Under the pieces are notes generated by a model. It searched no databases. It saw nothing but the letters and a program-made list of their open reading frames with translations, and was not told the DNA's origin. 64,000 bases of DNA from Fluviispira sanaruensis (lineage in GTDB: Bacteria > Bdellovibrionota_B > Oligoflexia > Silvanigrellales > Silvanigrellaceae), in the NCBI RefSeq assembly GCF_004295685.1, contig NZ_AP019368.1, positions 2,563,501-2,627,500 on the forward strand, written 5' to 3'. The position numbers were made by a program, and so were the translations under genes. Shown here piece by piece: positions 19,054-28,321 of the stretch (positions within the stretch are counted from its first letter, which is position 1; the number at the start of each line of letters is the position of its first letter).

Positions 19054-19086
19054 GCATACATTGCAATAATTTATTGCAATGTATGC
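19054..19086. terminator. Perfect 14-bp hairpin after the giant gene
   Basis: GCATACATTGCAAT (19054-19067) and ATTGCAATGTATGC (19073-19086) pair perfectly over a 5-nt loop. The hairpin sits 10 nt after the stop of the 2090-codon gene. The T-tract is poor, so it may work as a weak terminator or protect the 3' end of the transcript. Confidence 0.6.
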
Positions 19087-19181
19087 ATTCCAATCTTTTG
19101 ACAGCATTTTGATCTTATATAAAAAAAATTACAAAAAAATATTATATTTAGAATATACAATTCTTTATTCAGAGGAAATCC

Positions 19182-20270
19182 ATGAATATAAGAAATTTTT
19201 TATTCAGTATAACCTGCATTTTTAGCATAATACTCAATTCTTGCGGCTCCAACGGATCTTCAAGTATTATAACACCAAGCAATCCTGGACCAGCGAGTTG
19301 TCTGGCAAATTCAAAGTTTGCCAGCTCTGCAAAAGAATTAAATATCAATATTGCACAACCCACTATGAAATTTAGCAATCCTCTGACTCAAATCGATCCC
19401 ATACAAAAAAAACCATTATCGATTGTGGGTGGAACAGATGCAACACTAAATAATACCTTCGCTCCTGCACAAACAAATACAGTTGCTATAATACTGAACG
19501 GCAATACACTTTGCACAGGCACAGTCGTTGCAAGCAATTTAATCTTAACGGCAGCTCATTGCTTTGATAACGTAGATTTTACATCAACTTCACCCGGATA
19601 TGTTAAATTTTCAAATTCTTTAACCACTGCCTCAAGCGCTGCAATTTCTTGTTGGCAAAGGAATTCAAATTATATATCCTGTGCTCAATATTCAATTTAT
19701 GCATGTAGTCTGAATGATATCGCATGGGTAAAAATCAATGGAAACATAAGTGCCTACGGCTATTCACCTGTTTCTATTCTTGCAGATCCGCAAAATATTT
19801 CGACGACAGAAACGAAATGGATGGCCGGTTTTGGCAAGCTCAACGACAATATTGTTAACTCCTCGGGTCACAAATTTTTTATCAATACTCCAATAGGGGG
19901 AACTCACGATCAAATCCTAAGCGAACGTGTCTCTCTCTATAACTCTGGAACCTCAAGCAGTGCCTTCCAAAATTATTTAACTGTTATAGGACCCTATTCT
20001 GCTCTTGGTACCTGCGAAGGCGATTCTGGCGGTCCCGTTTACATCTCTAGGAGAAATTTTACGACAGGAAGCACTGAGTACGTACTCGCAGCTTTAACTC
20101 AAGGGAATAATAATATTTTAACTCCGAAACCTTCTGGCTCATATCCTTCCTTTTCTTATGATTATAATATAGCTTCGAACTGCAATGATGGATATAGTAT
20201 ATACACAACTGTTGGAAATTATATCAACTGGATAACATCAACGAGTGGCGTGAATGTAACGACCTATTGA
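19182..20270 (+). CDS. Trypsin-like (S1) serine protease, lipoprotein
   Basis: The 362-residue protein has a lipoprotein signal ending ILNSC (Cys about 21). After a Ser/Asn-rich linker comes the S1 domain, opening with IVGGTDA, the typical activation cleavage site. The catalytic triad is visible as LTAAHC (His), NDIAWVKI (Asp) and GTCEGDSGGPVY (Ser). The mature chain has several Cys that could form disulfides. It would act as a surface- or periplasm-tethered protease after zymogen cleavage. GAGGAA precedes the ATG at 19182. It lies directly downstream of the giant toxin-like gene on the same strand, so processing of that protein is a possible but unproven role. Confidence 0.92.
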   Translation: MNIRNFLFSITCIFSIILNSCGSNGSSSIITPSNPGPASCLANSKFASSAKELNINIAQPTMKFSNPLTQIDPIQKKPLSIVGGTDATLNNTFAPAQTNTVAIILNGNTLCTGTVVASNLILTAAHCFDNVDFTSTSPGYVKFSNSLTTASSAAISCWQRNSNYISCAQYSIYACSLNDIAWVKINGNISAYGYSPVSILADPQNISTTETKWMAGFGKLNDNIVNSSGHKFFINTPIGGTHDQILSERVSLYNSGTSSSAFQNYLTVIGPYSALGTCEGDSGGPVYISRRNFTTGSTEYVLAALTQGNNNILTPKPSGSYPSFSYDYNIASNCNDGYSIYTTVGNYINWITSTSGVNVTTY

Positions 20271-20280
20271 TATTTTTAAA

Positions 20281-21153
20281 TTATTCTTGATTACTTTGAC
20301 CATATTCTCTCAATATTTTCTTCCAATCCTTGTCTATATTGAGTTCTTCAATTTTTGCATTTAAATATTGAAAAAGCATTTTATCACTTTTAGCCACCAT
20401 TAAATGTCTTCCATAGGGCGGTGAAAAAGGCTGCTTTGCAATATAAATATTTTTGTTAGAAAATAAAATATTATTCCGTTTCTTTAAATACTGAAGAAAA
20501 GAATTTTCTAATATAAAAAAGTCCAAAGAGTTTTCATTACCAATTACTTTAGTGAGTGCTTCGTCGAAACGATAGGAGTCAACCCGAATAATTTTTCCCT
20601 TTCTAATATACGGCTCTAAAGTTTTGTATCGTGTGCCGAATACAGCTGAAAACTTTTTTCCAACAAGCGATTCTAGATTCTGATATTCTACAATTTTATT
20701 TTTATTTGACCCTACCACTTGAAAATCTTCTGTAATATTTTTTGTCCAATAAAACTTATCTACAAAATCATTTGGAAAAAATTTCTGATTTACCCATGCA
20801 ATAACCATAGGAACATCTTTTTTTTCTAATAAATAATCCACTCGTTTTCTTGGATAAAATTCTGGTTTAAAGGTATATGGACTTTTTTTATCCCTATTTA
20901 AAAAATTTGCCAATTCAACATTTAACCCCTCCGTATTATCCTTATTCACATTCCAAGGAGCTGAATTATTATAATTTACAAGTAATATTTGAACCTTTTC
21001 TTCAAATGCAATAGCATGTAAATTACTCATTAAAATTAAAAAACATATAATTTGCAATAATTTTTTTTGCTTAAATAAATTAACCTTTGCTAAAGATTCT
21101 CTTAATATGGCAGCAGAGTTGATAACTACTGTGCAGAGTTTGTTCAAAATCAT
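20281..21153 (-). CDS. Family-3 (amino-acid-type) periplasmic solute-binding protein
   Basis: The 290-residue product carries a hydrophobic signal (LLQIICFLILMSNLHAIA) after an unusual basic extension of about 30 residues. The mature part contains VQILLVNYNNSAPWN, NVELANFLNRD, LVGKKFSAVFGTRYKTLEPY and a C-terminal DKDWKKILREYGQS, the shape of SBP family 3. It would bind an amino acid or similar ligand in the periplasm. No permease or ATPase gene is next to it. GAGGGG precedes TTGATG; I take the ATG at 21153. Relatives are the intact gene at 47043 and the decayed one at 9842. Confidence 0.75.
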   Translation of the reverse strand: MILNKLCTVVINSAAILRESLAKVNLFKQKKLLQIICFLILMSNLHAIAFEEKVQILLVNYNNSAPWNVNKDNTEGLNVELANFLNRDKKSPYTFKPEFYPRKRVDYLLEKKDVPMVIAWVNQKFFPNDFVDKFYWTKNITEDFQVVGSNKNKIVEYQNLESLVGKKFSAVFGTRYKTLEPYIRKGKIIRVDSYRFDEALTKVIGNENSLDFFILENSFLQYLKKRNNILFSNKNIYIAKQPFSPPYGRHLMVAKSDKMLFQYLNAKIEELNIDKDWKKILREYGQSNQE

Positions 21154-21432
21154 CAATTTCCCCTCTTTTAGGTGCTCGCGAAAGTATTTTTTGTATACTT
21201 TTATGTAAAAAATTTATGACAGGCATACAGTTCAATATATTTTATTGTCAAATTATCTGTTTTGTCAATTCAATAAAAAATATATGTTTTCTATAAAATT
21301 TTATAATTTTCCACTAGAATTCCAATATTAAAACATTTTGATAAATTGATAAATTATAGATTTATCAAAAATTTTATTAAGCTAATTCTAATATAAAATA
21401 TAAAAATTTTAATCCGATACTTAAAAATAAAT

Positions 21433-22674
21433 ATGTCATTGAAAGTAAAAAATATGTTTTTCAAAAATTTGAAATTCTTTTTAATGATTAACATTTTCCT
21501 AATATCGTTACCCATATTTGCTGAGGAAAATTCTGAGGCCACCAATCGTTTCACCCTCACAAATGGATATTGGGAGACTCAATACAATTCGAATGAGGGA
21601 ATTGTCTATTTTCCAATGTCAGTCATTGATACATATGATTGGGGATTTAGAAAACTTTCGTTGGATAGTAACATTTTTGGGAGATCATTTTCATTTATAT
21701 TATCAAGAATTCTTGGAGAATATATTAATACAACATATCTAAATACCCCTTTTCACGAATTTGGCCATGCAACACGCTTTCAAAGCTATGGATATAATAT
21801 TATAAGGTATAACGTGGGTGAAGATAATTCAGTAACCGCAAACTCTTATTTTGAAATGGTTTTTAAAAGAGCTAAAACAGGGCCAGTAGGTGCATCGACC
21901 TCAGGAAACTATTCACTTTTAAACACATCTCAAGATCTCATCGTTACAGCAGGCGGTGTGAATAATGAAATTCTTTTAAGTGAACGTTTATCTGATAGAA
22001 TATACGAAAGAGGAGGTTCAGTTCCTGATTTATTTTTTTACATTGACAATAAAAATGGTCCTGAGGAATATTTTAGCATTTCAAGTGCCAGTGGAGATCC
22101 CGCTATTATTCTAAAGAGATATAAAACATTAGGGTTAAACATTTCAAAAGAAGATATCATGAGTTCATATAATTTTAGCTTATTCGCAAGTGGAACTTTT
22201 TATTCACTCTTATGGGGAAATATAAAATATTTTTATAATGGCGAACAAGATATAAAACCTATAGAAATATTTGGATTTTCACTTCCAGACTTTTATACAT
22301 TTTTAAATTCAAGAGGACTTTCCATAAAAACTATACTTAATTATCGAGTCAATGATGCCTTAAACTTTGGTTTATCTTATGAAAAAGTTTATAATGGAAT
22401 CTCTTATGATGAATTTGTCTCACAATTTCGCTTAGCTTTAAAATTAAATTCAAGCTATTTTAAATACTTGATTATAAAGCCTCAACTGCTCATCGGTGCT
22501 GGAGATACTGTTGATTGGGGAGGAAGTTTATTAACAGAACTAGAAGGAACATATTTTGGTACTTTCGCTAAATACACCTATTATAATAGTAATACTTTAT
22601 ATGGAGAAAGAAATATCCCATTTATAAATAAACCCAACGAACTACTTGCCGGTTTTTTCGTAAATTTAAGATAA
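21433..22674 (+). CDS. Exported protein with an HEFGH metallopeptidase-like motif and barrel-like C-terminus
   Basis: The 413-residue protein has a signal peptide (FFLMINIFLISLPIFAEE). Near residue 108 it has NTPFHEFGHATRF, an HExxH motif that in zincin-type proteases supplies two zinc ligands and the catalytic Glu. A candidate third ligand is not obvious. The C-terminal half alternates polar and aromatic residues in short strands (SIKTILNYRVNDALNFGLSY, FAKYTYYNSN) and ends in FVNLR, as in an outer-membrane barrel strand. I do not recognise the family. Protease activity, or an outer-membrane protein with a chance HExxH, are both possible. Confidence 0.5.
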   Translation: MSLKVKNMFFKNLKFFLMINIFLISLPIFAEENSEATNRFTLTNGYWETQYNSNEGIVYFPMSVIDTYDWGFRKLSLDSNIFGRSFSFILSRILGEYINTTYLNTPFHEFGHATRFQSYGYNIIRYNVGEDNSVTANSYFEMVFKRAKTGPVGASTSGNYSLLNTSQDLIVTAGGVNNEILLSERLSDRIYERGGSVPDLFFYIDNKNGPEEYFSISSASGDPAIILKRYKTLGLNISKEDIMSSYNFSLFASGTFYSLLWGNIKYFYNGEQDIKPIEIFGFSLPDFYTFLNSRGLSIKTILNYRVNDALNFGLSYEKVYNGISYDEFVSQFRLALKLNSSYFKYLIIKPQLLIGAGDTVDWGGSLLTELEGTYFGTFAKYTYYNSNTLYGERNIPFINKPNELLAGFFVNLR

Positions 22675-22779
22675 AAAATAAAGATACTATTCTTTTCAAA
22701 TCCAAGTCAGAATGAACTGAAATAAAAATATAATATATTTTAGATGATGCATTTAAAATGAAGTAACAAAGTCGTTTTC

Positions 22780-23697
22780 TTATTTGCTTTTTTGCATTTC
22801 AATCAATTGATCGAGAAGATCCTTTACTGTCATTCTTGATACACCAAGACAACGCAAGGAAGAAGCTACCACATTTAGAATAGATTTTTCTAAGTCGAAA
22901 TGCTTTTGATCTCCATTTTTTAAGTAAACAGGCTGATGGGCATCGACAAGTGCAATTGCTTCGGATCCCAATTGAGTTTTTAAATAGTCAACGCTGGGAT
23001 GAACATTCTCAATATAAAATTGATAGCGACTGAGCAGAGATTGCTCATCATCATCAGCTCTCCCTCTCTTCGTTGCACGCGAAAGCATTTCTTGTTTACT
23101 TATACTCAAATGCAAAACTTTTATAACAGGAATATTAAATTTCTTGAGAAAGCCGATTAAATGCTGTGCAGCTTTAACTGTTCTTGGATATCCATCAAGA
23201 ATAAATGGGTGTGTGCGAAATTCGGGTGCGTGCTCAATATGGGCTGAAATAAAATCTTGCGTCCAACGATTGGGAACAAGCAGCCCATTCATCGTGCAAA
23301 ATTCAAGCCAATCAAGCTGACTGGTAAACTTTTCCATTTGGGTTCTTTTAAAAAAAGCTTCCATCTCTGGGATATAATTCAATACTTTTTTTGTCAGATC
23401 ATCTGTAGTGTCGACGCAGTCAAAAATATTGGACTCCGATGAAATTTTATAATTATCAGCAAGAAGATTTGCATAACTTTTTTCATTTTTGGCGCGCTGA
23501 AATGTCGTACGCAAAATTTCACCCATGGATAAATGAGCTTCAGGAGGAATGGACATGACTTTAGATAAAGCTGCTGCAACTTCCCCTTTTCCACAACTTG
23601 AAGGTCCAGTTAAAATAAGAACACCAGGGCCTCTGAGTGAAACTCTTTCAACTTTTATCTTGGATTCCAGTTCGTAAGCAACTCGATTGAGAGTCAT
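22780..23697 (-). CDS. Adenylate-kinase-like nucleoside monophosphate kinase, extended
   Basis: The 305-residue protein has the P-loop LTGPSSCGKGEV near residue 30, the NMP-binding-type FILDGYPRTVKAAQHL, and the Arg-rich RATKRGRADDDEQSLLSRY. These are hallmarks of adenylate kinase-type enzymes that move phosphate between nucleotides. Typical adenylate kinases have 180-220 residues. Here an insert of about 70 residues follows the P-loop region and the C-terminus is longer. It lies 13 nt downstream of dapA on the same strand, suggesting one transcript. It may be the cell's divergent Adk or a paralogue; the window shows no other copy. Confidence 0.75.
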   Translation of the reverse strand: MTLNRVAYELESKIKVERVSLRGPGVLILTGPSSCGKGEVAAALSKVMSIPPEAHLSMGEILRTTFQRAKNEKSYANLLADNYKISSESNIFDCVDTTDDLTKKVLNYIPEMEAFFKRTQMEKFTSQLDWLEFCTMNGLLVPNRWTQDFISAHIEHAPEFRTHPFILDGYPRTVKAAQHLIGFLKKFNIPVIKVLHLSISKQEMLSRATKRGRADDDEQSLLSRYQFYIENVHPSVDYLKTQLGSEAIALVDAHQPVYLKNGDQKHFDLEKSILNVVASSLRCLGVSRMTVKDLLDQLIEMQKSK

Positions 23698-23710
23698 ATT
23701 GAGTCCTGTA

Positions 23711-24652
23711 TTAAGTAAGTATTTTTATATTATTTTTTTCAAGCTGAAGAAGAATGTCCTTGAGCATGTTTGCCTCGCTATCACTAGCAGGATAAAGCGG
23801 TGCTCGCAAATTTGCTCCACAAATTCCTAAATGCGATAAAATCCATTTTGCGCCAATGGGATTAGGTACAGAAAATATTCCGCTATTAATGCAAAAAGTT
23901 GATAAATGAAGTTTTTGCAGCCCCAATAAATCACCTTTTTTAAATTTTTCTAAAATTTCAAGCATGGCTTTAGGGATAATATTTGATGTGACAGAGATAA
24001 CTCCCTCTGCACCGCACAATAAAGCAGGAACATATGTGGCATCATCCCCTGAGAGGATAGTGATATTTTCTTTGCCATTTTCATTTAAAGTTATTCGCAT
24101 GTCAGCTATAGCATTAACATTGCCTGCGGCCTCTTTAATAGCAACAATACTTTTATTTTCTAAGGCAATTTGCACGAGCGATTGGGGGAGAAGATTTACC
24201 CCAGTTCTGCTGGGAACATTGTAAATGCACAGAGGGGTATTTGGGATGGCATGCGCTACTTCTGCAAAATGTTTCACTAAGCCACTTTGATTCGGCCGGT
24301 TGTAATAAGGAGTGACAACCATAATTCCTTTTGCTTTTTGTCCCGCTGAAGACTGCAAGAGAGAAAATTTTATACTTTTTTCAATGGTCGTCTTTGTTGA
24401 GTTGGTTCCAGTACCTACATAAATATGAAAATCTTCACTTTGATGTTCAAGCGCATTGATGACAAGTGCAATCGATTCTTCCTCACTTAAAGACACATTT
24501 TCACCGGTCGTTCCTAATACCACAACACCATTGATTCCTGATTTTTTCTGATATTGCAAAAATTTATTAAATGTGGGTAAATCCAATTCACCTTCACGAT
24601 TAAAAGGTGTGATAAGTGCAGTTATGACTCCTGAAAAGGGTAGGTGGCTCAA
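23711..24652 (-). CDS. dapA: 4-hydroxy-tetrahydrodipicolinate synthase
   Basis: The 313-residue protein is a full-length DapA. It condenses pyruvate with aspartate semialdehyde in the lysine/diaminopimelate pathway, which also supplies peptidoglycan precursors. Motifs are VVLGTTGENVSLS, the catalytic Tyr in YNVPSRTGVNL, and the Schiff-base Lys in AIKEAAGNV; GAEGVISVTSN closes the barrel. The N-terminus begins directly at the fold (SGVITALITPF). AAGGAG lies upstream. A kinase-like gene follows 13 nt downstream. Other lyases of the family (NanA, KdgD) are less likely given the YNVPSRTG context. Confidence 0.93.
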   Translation of the reverse strand: MSHLPFSGVITALITPFNREGELDLPTFNKFLQYQKKSGINGVVVLGTTGENVSLSEEESIALVINALEHQSEDFHIYVGTGTNSTKTTIEKSIKFSLLQSSAGQKAKGIMVVTPYYNRPNQSGLVKHFAEVAHAIPNTPLCIYNVPSRTGVNLLPQSLVQIALENKSIVAIKEAAGNVNAIADMRITLNENGKENITILSGDDATYVPALLCGAEGVISVTSNIIPKAMLEILEKFKKGDLLGLQKLHLSTFCINSGIFSVPNPIGAKWILSHLGICGANLRAPLYPASDSEANMLKDILLQLEKNNIKILT

Positions 24653-24735
24653 GGGTTTCTCCTTACTCGAAAATTTAGACGACCACTTGTAGATTATTCC
24701 TCTTAAAGAAACTTAGCAAGATTTTCACAGGGGAG

Positions 24736-24764
24736 TTGACCTTGTCGTCTGGATTTGTTAACCA
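24736..24764 (+). promoter_or_regulatory. Likely promoter of the tRNA-Met gene
   Basis: TTGACC (24736-24741) is followed after 17 nt by TAACCA (24759-24764), ending 13 nt before the tRNA start. The -35 box is strong and the -10 box is weak. Confidence 0.45.
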
Positions 24765-24777
24765 GTGTTTACCATTT

Positions 24778-24854
24778 GGGCCGGTAGCTAAATGGTTACG
24801 GCAGCTCGCTCATAACGAGACGATCTGGGGGTTCGAGTCCCTCCCGGCCCACCA
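24778..24854 (+). tRNA. tRNA-Met (anticodon CAT), CCA encoded
   Basis: A full 77-nt cloverleaf. The acceptor stem GGGCCGG pairs with CCGGCCC, the D arm is GCTAAATGGTTACGGC, and the anticodon stem CTCG/CGAG encloses the loop with CAT. The T arm has GGTTCGAGTCC and the 3' CCA is genomic. Base 1 is G paired with C72, so it is the elongator rather than the initiator type. Ile2 (lysidine-modified CAT) is the alternative. It ends 15 nt before the convergent glutathione peroxidase gene. Confidence 0.93.
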
Positions 24855-24869
24855 CTTTTAATTCTGCAT

Positions 24870-25358
24870 TTATTTCAAAACTTCTTCAATATCCTTAGAC
24901 ATATCTTCTGGTTTATCTGCAGGCGCAAAACGTTTGATTATTTCCCCATTTTTACCTACTAGAAATTTTGTGAAGTTCCATTTGATAAATTCTGTGCCAA
25001 ATATCCCTTTGCATTTCTTTTGTAAATATTTAAACAAAGGATGGGCTCCGTCTCCATTGACATCCACTTTTGCGAACATTGGAAAAGTGACTTCATAATT
25101 CAAACTGCAGAAATTTTTAATCTCATTTTCATCCCCTGGCTCCTGCTTGCCAAACTGATTACATGGGAAACCCAATATTTTTAAACCTTTATCTGCATAG
25201 GCGCGGTTTAATTCCTCGAGTCCTTTATACTGAGGAGTAAAACCACATTGGCTCGCTGTGTTTACGATCAGCATGGCCTGCCCTTTGTACTCTGCAAGCT
25301 TTTTCATAGCACCATCAATTGTTTTCACTTCAAAATCATAAATAGTTTGCTCTGACAT
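24870..25358 (-). CDS. Glutathione peroxidase family thiol peroxidase
   Basis: The 162-residue protein has the family motifs NTASQCGFTPQYKGLEEL (peroxidatic Cys38 in place of selenocysteine), FPCNQFGKQEPG (Gln of the triad) and KWNFTKFLV (Trp/Asn). It reduces peroxides, in most bacteria probably with thioredoxin rather than glutathione. There is no signal peptide, so it acts in the cytoplasm. The start at 25358 was chosen for AAGGAG 7 nt upstream; a longer frame begins 14 codons earlier without one. Confidence 0.95.
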   Translation of the reverse strand: MSEQTIYDFEVKTIDGAMKKLAEYKGQAMLIVNTASQCGFTPQYKGLEELNRAYADKGLKILGFPCNQFGKQEPGDENEIKNFCSLNYEVTFPMFAKVDVNGDGAHPLFKYLQKKCKGIFGTEFIKWNFTKFLVGKNGEIIKRFAPADKPEDMSKDIEEVLK

Positions 25359-25474
25359 TTGTTTACTCCTTAGGCATTTTCTTAAGTCGTTTGATAACAA
25401 TTTGAAATATTAGCATGGGAACTGATCGTGTCCAGCTCAGTTTGAGCTATTTCATGAAAACTAGACTCTTTCTA

Positions 25475-25503
25475 TTGACAATGCTAGTCTGCTTCGGTAA
25501 ACG
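25475..25503 (+). promoter_or_regulatory. Promoter of the tRNA-Val gene
   Basis: A consensus TTGACA (25475-25480) is followed after 17 nt by TAAACG (25498-25503), which ends 10 nt before the tRNA. The arrangement is typical for a stable-RNA gene. The downstream ubiE/menG gene probably shares this transcript. Confidence 0.6.
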
Positions 25504-25513
25504 AAATCTCAAT

Positions 25514-25590
25514 GCAGTCGTAGCTCAGTTGGTTAGAGCACCACGTTGACATCGTGGGGGTCAGAAGTTCGAGTCTTCTCGATTGCACCA
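25514..25590 (+). tRNA. tRNA-Val (anticodon GAC), CCA encoded
   Basis: A 77-nt cloverleaf: acceptor GCAGTCG/CGATTGC with one G-T pair, D arm GCTCAGTTGGTTAGAGC, anticodon stem CCACG/CGTGG around TTGACAT (anticodon GAC), T arm with GTTCGAGTC, and 3' ACCA. It ends only 14 nt before the ATG of the methyltransferase gene, suggesting a shared transcript. Confidence 0.95.
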
Positions 25591-25604
25591 TCTTTGGTGG
25601 CCCA

Positions 25605-26321
25605 ATGAATTCAAAAAACTACAATGTTGTTGATGGGTTCAATACTATCGCACCAGCTTATGACTTAGCGAACGATGCCATGACACTTGGCTTGCATCGT
25701 CTCTGGCGCAGATCTCTCTGTAAAAAAGCCTTAAAACTTTCCCCAAAAAACTCTCATATTCTCGATGTCGCCACCGGAACAGGTGACGTTATCTTGGGCT
25801 TATTTTCCGATCGCTCTGATATCAATGTTACAGGAATAGATGCCTCTGAAGGAATGTTAAATATTGCACGAGAAAAGTTTAAAGCCAAAGCACATCTCTT
25901 TCAGAAAAATATCAAATTGCTCCTTGCAGATGGTCTTTCATTGCCGTTTTTAGATGAAACTTTTAACACCGTGACAGTCTGTTGGGGAATTAGAAATATA
26001 CGTCCTCACTCTGGCGCCCTTCGAGAAATCAAACGGGTTCTCAAGCCTGGGGGCTCTGTCATTATACTTGAAAGTGGTCGTCCTGAATTTAAATTTATTC
26101 GCAGCCTCTACAATAGTTATTCAAAAATTTTACCTTTTATAGGCGAGAAAATATCGAAATACAAACCAGCCTATCAATTTTACAAAGCATCAGTTGATGT
26201 ATTTCCTAGTGGAAAACAATTTGTTGCAGAACTTTATGACGCTGGTTTTATCAATGCAAAATATGAAACACTCGGTGCCAGTATTGTGTATCTATACTCT
26301 GCTCAAAAAGCCACTTGCTAA
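25605..26321 (+). CDS. ubiE: UbiE/MenG-type quinone C-methyltransferase
   Basis: The 238-residue protein carries the SAM-binding motif ILDVATGTGDVILGL, the UbiE signature VCWGIRNIRPHSGALREI, KRVLKPGGSVIILE, and a tail typical of the family (YQFYKASVDVFPSGKQF). It methylates the ring of demethylmenaquinone and/or the ubiquinone precursor in the last steps of quinone synthesis. Given the fumarate-reductase-like flavoprotein gene in this window, menaquinone is a sensible guess. The start at 25605 lies 14 nt after tRNA-Val. The 3' end overlaps the convergent rmlB gene by 30 nt. Confidence 0.92.
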   Translation: MNSKNYNVVDGFNTIAPAYDLANDAMTLGLHRLWRRSLCKKALKLSPKNSHILDVATGTGDVILGLFSDRSDINVTGIDASEGMLNIAREKFKAKAHLFQKNIKLLLADGLSLPFLDETFNTVTVCWGIRNIRPHSGALREIKRVLKPGGSVIILESGRPEFKFIRSLYNSYSKILPFIGEKISKYKPAYQFYKASVDVFPSGKQFVAELYDAGFINAKYETLGASIVYLYSAQKATC

Positions 26322-27314
26322 ATAAAATTGAATTGTTTTTTCCAATCCTGTATTTAAATTATACTGCGGCGTCCAACTTAATTGATTTTGAATTTTTGTA
26401 TTATCAATCGAATAACGCCAATCATGACCTGGACGATCCGTAACAAATGAAATCAATTCGCTATAACTTTTCCCCACAGGTCTCAAATTATCCAAAATTT
26501 GACATATTTTCTTAACTAAACTAATGTTACTTTCTTCGCTTCTGCCACCAATATTATAAACTTCACCTATTTTTCCATTTAATAATATGGTTTCAATTGC
26601 AGAACAATGATCTTCTACAAATAGCCAATCGCGGATATTTGTTCCGTTGCCGTAGATAGGAATGGGTTTATTTGCCAGACAAGAGCGAATAACAGTAGGA
26701 ATTAACTTTTCTGAATGCTGAAAAGGTCCATAATTATTTGAGCAATTTGAAGTTGTCACTGGCAGACCAAATGTATGAAAATAAGCACGGACAAAGTGAT
26801 CGGAGCTTGCTTTACTTGCAGAATAAGGAGAATTAGGAGCATATGCGGTTTCTTCTGAAAAAGAAGGATCATTTTCACTCAAAGTACCATAGACTTCATC
26901 TGTTGAAATATGATGAAAGCGACATTTATTACTGTCCCACATTTTTTCCTGTAACCAAAAGCGACGCGCATTTTCTAATAAATTAAATGTGCCCAAAATA
27001 TTGGTCTGAATAAATTCTGCTGGATTTTCGATGGAACGATCCACGTGACTTTCTGCTGCAAAATGCACAATTGTATCGATATTAAATTCTCTTAATAATT
27101 TATCGACTAAAATATTATCACAAATATCTCCTTGAATAAACTTATGACGATGCGCATTTGGCAAAGATTCTAAATTTTGAATTGATCCCGCATAAGTTAA
27201 TTTATCAAGACTCACAATATTAATATCTTTGTTCTGAGCTAATAAATATTTAACAAAGTTACAGCCAATAAATCCTGCCGATCCTGTAACGAGGATTGAA
27301 TTCGGTTTAAACAT
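26292..27314 (-). CDS. rmlB: dTDP-glucose 4,6-dehydratase
   Basis: The 340-residue short-chain dehydrogenase begins SILVTGSAGFIGCNFVKYLL, the NAD site. It contains HFAAESHVDRSIENP and FHHISTDEVYGTL with the catalytic Ser/Thr-Asp-Glu, then PYSASKASSDHFVRAY with the YxxxK pair, and SNNYGPFQHSEKLIPT. These match RmlB. It converts dTDP-glucose to the 4-keto-6-deoxy sugar on the path to dTDP-rhamnose and related surface sugars. GGAGAG precedes the ATG at 27314. It follows rmlA by 40 nt on the same strand; rmlC and rmlD are not in this window. Confidence 0.95.
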   Translation of the reverse strand: MFKPNSILVTGSAGFIGCNFVKYLLAQNKDINIVSLDKLTYAGSIQNLESLPNAHRHKFIQGDICDNILVDKLLREFNIDTIVHFAAESHVDRSIENPAEFIQTNILGTFNLLENARRFWLQEKMWDSNKCRFHHISTDEVYGTLSENDPSFSEETAYAPNSPYSASKASSDHFVRAYFHTFGLPVTTSNCSNNYGPFQHSEKLIPTVIRSCLANKPIPIYGNGTNIRDWLFVEDHCSAIETILLNGKIGEVYNIGGRSEESNISLVKKICQILDNLRPVGKSYSELISFVTDRPGHDWRYSIDNTKIQNQLSWTPQYNLNTGLEKTIQFYLASGFLSRV

Positions 27315-27354
27315 GAATCTCTCCAACTTCAAAAATTAATTTTTGAATTACTTT

Positions 27355-28227
27355 CTAAACATTGATACCTATAAGTTTTAATAAATATTTTCCATAGCCA
27401 CTTTTTACTAAAGTCATTGCTTGTTTTTCAAATTCTTCTGTTGATATAAAACCTTTTCTCCAAGCAATTTCTTCTGGGCAAGAAACTTTTAAACCTTGTC
27501 GTTCTTCAAGAACCGATACATAAAGTGATGCCTCTAATAATGAGCGATGCGTTCCCGTATCTAGCCAAGCAAAACCTCTATGCAAAATTTCAAGCTTCAG
27601 TTCTTCATTTGCTAAATATACATTCATGAGATCGGTAATTTCAAGCTCAGCTCGTGCAGATGGCTTCAGTTGTTTAGCATAAGAAGAAACTCTCTTGTCA
27701 AAAAAATACAATCCTGTGACCGCACAATTCGATTTTGGAATTTTTGGTTTCTCTTCAATAGAAATGACTTTAAAATTTTCATCGTATTCGACAACACCAT
27801 ATCTTTCAGGATCATTCACGGAATAGCCAAAAACAGTCGCTCCATTTAAGTTATTTTTTACTTCACTTAAAATACTTCCCAAACCATTTCCATGAAAAAT
27901 ATTATCCCCTAATATAAGACATACGTTGTCTTCACCAATAAATTCTTCACCTATAATAAAAGCCTGGGCAAGTCCATCGGGACTGGGCTGCTCAGCATAA
28001 GATAAAGAAATACCCCATTGTTTCCCATCACCCAGTAGATTTTTAAACGCAGGTAAATCACGTGGTGTAGATATAATTAAGATGTCTTTAATATCCGCAA
28101 GCATTAGAGTGGAGAGCGGATAATAGATCATAGGTTTATCATAAATGGGCATAAGCTGCTTACTCAAGCTACTTGTTGCAGGATACAACCGACTGCCAGT
28201 TCCTCCTGCTAAAATTATACCTTTCAT
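27355..28227 (-). CDS. rmlA: Glucose-1-phosphate thymidylyltransferase
   Basis: The 290-residue protein starts with the nucleotidyltransferase signature [17 protein letters not shown] and continues [49 protein letters not shown] and [16 protein letters not shown], all RmlA hallmarks at the usual length. It makes dTDP-glucose from dTTP and glucose-1-phosphate. It heads the rmlA-rmlB pair. Its promoter must lie in the divergent region shared with groESL. Confidence 0.96.
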   Translation of the reverse strand: MKGIILAGGTGSRLYPATSSLSKQLMPIYDKPMIYYPLSTLMLADIKDILIISTPRDLPAFKNLLGDGKQWGISLSYAEQPSPDGLAQAFIIGEEFIGEDNVCLILGDNIFHGNGLGSILSEVKNNLNGATVFGYSVNDPERYGVVEYDENFKVISIEEKPKIPKSNCAVTGLYFFDKRVSSYAKQLKPSARAELEITDLMNVYLANEELKLEILHRGFAWLDTGTHRSLLEASLYVSVLEERQGLKVSCPEEIAWRKGFISTEEFEKQAMTLVKSGYGKYLLKLIGINV

Positions 28228-28321
28228 TTGGACTCCATCATAATTATTTACAGATTCTAAATACTTTTGGACTCAGGTCACATAATTCTTTTAACCAAAT
28301 GATACAACTCTAAATCAACAC

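Noticed and set aside
20271-20280. Possible terminator between the convergent protease and solute-binding protein genes
   Set aside because: Only 10 nt separate the stops and no hairpin is visible there.
25554-25604. Start of the UbiE/MenG gene inside tRNA-Val
   Set aside because: The upstream frame is open by chance through the tRNA. The protein family begins at the ATG at 25605.
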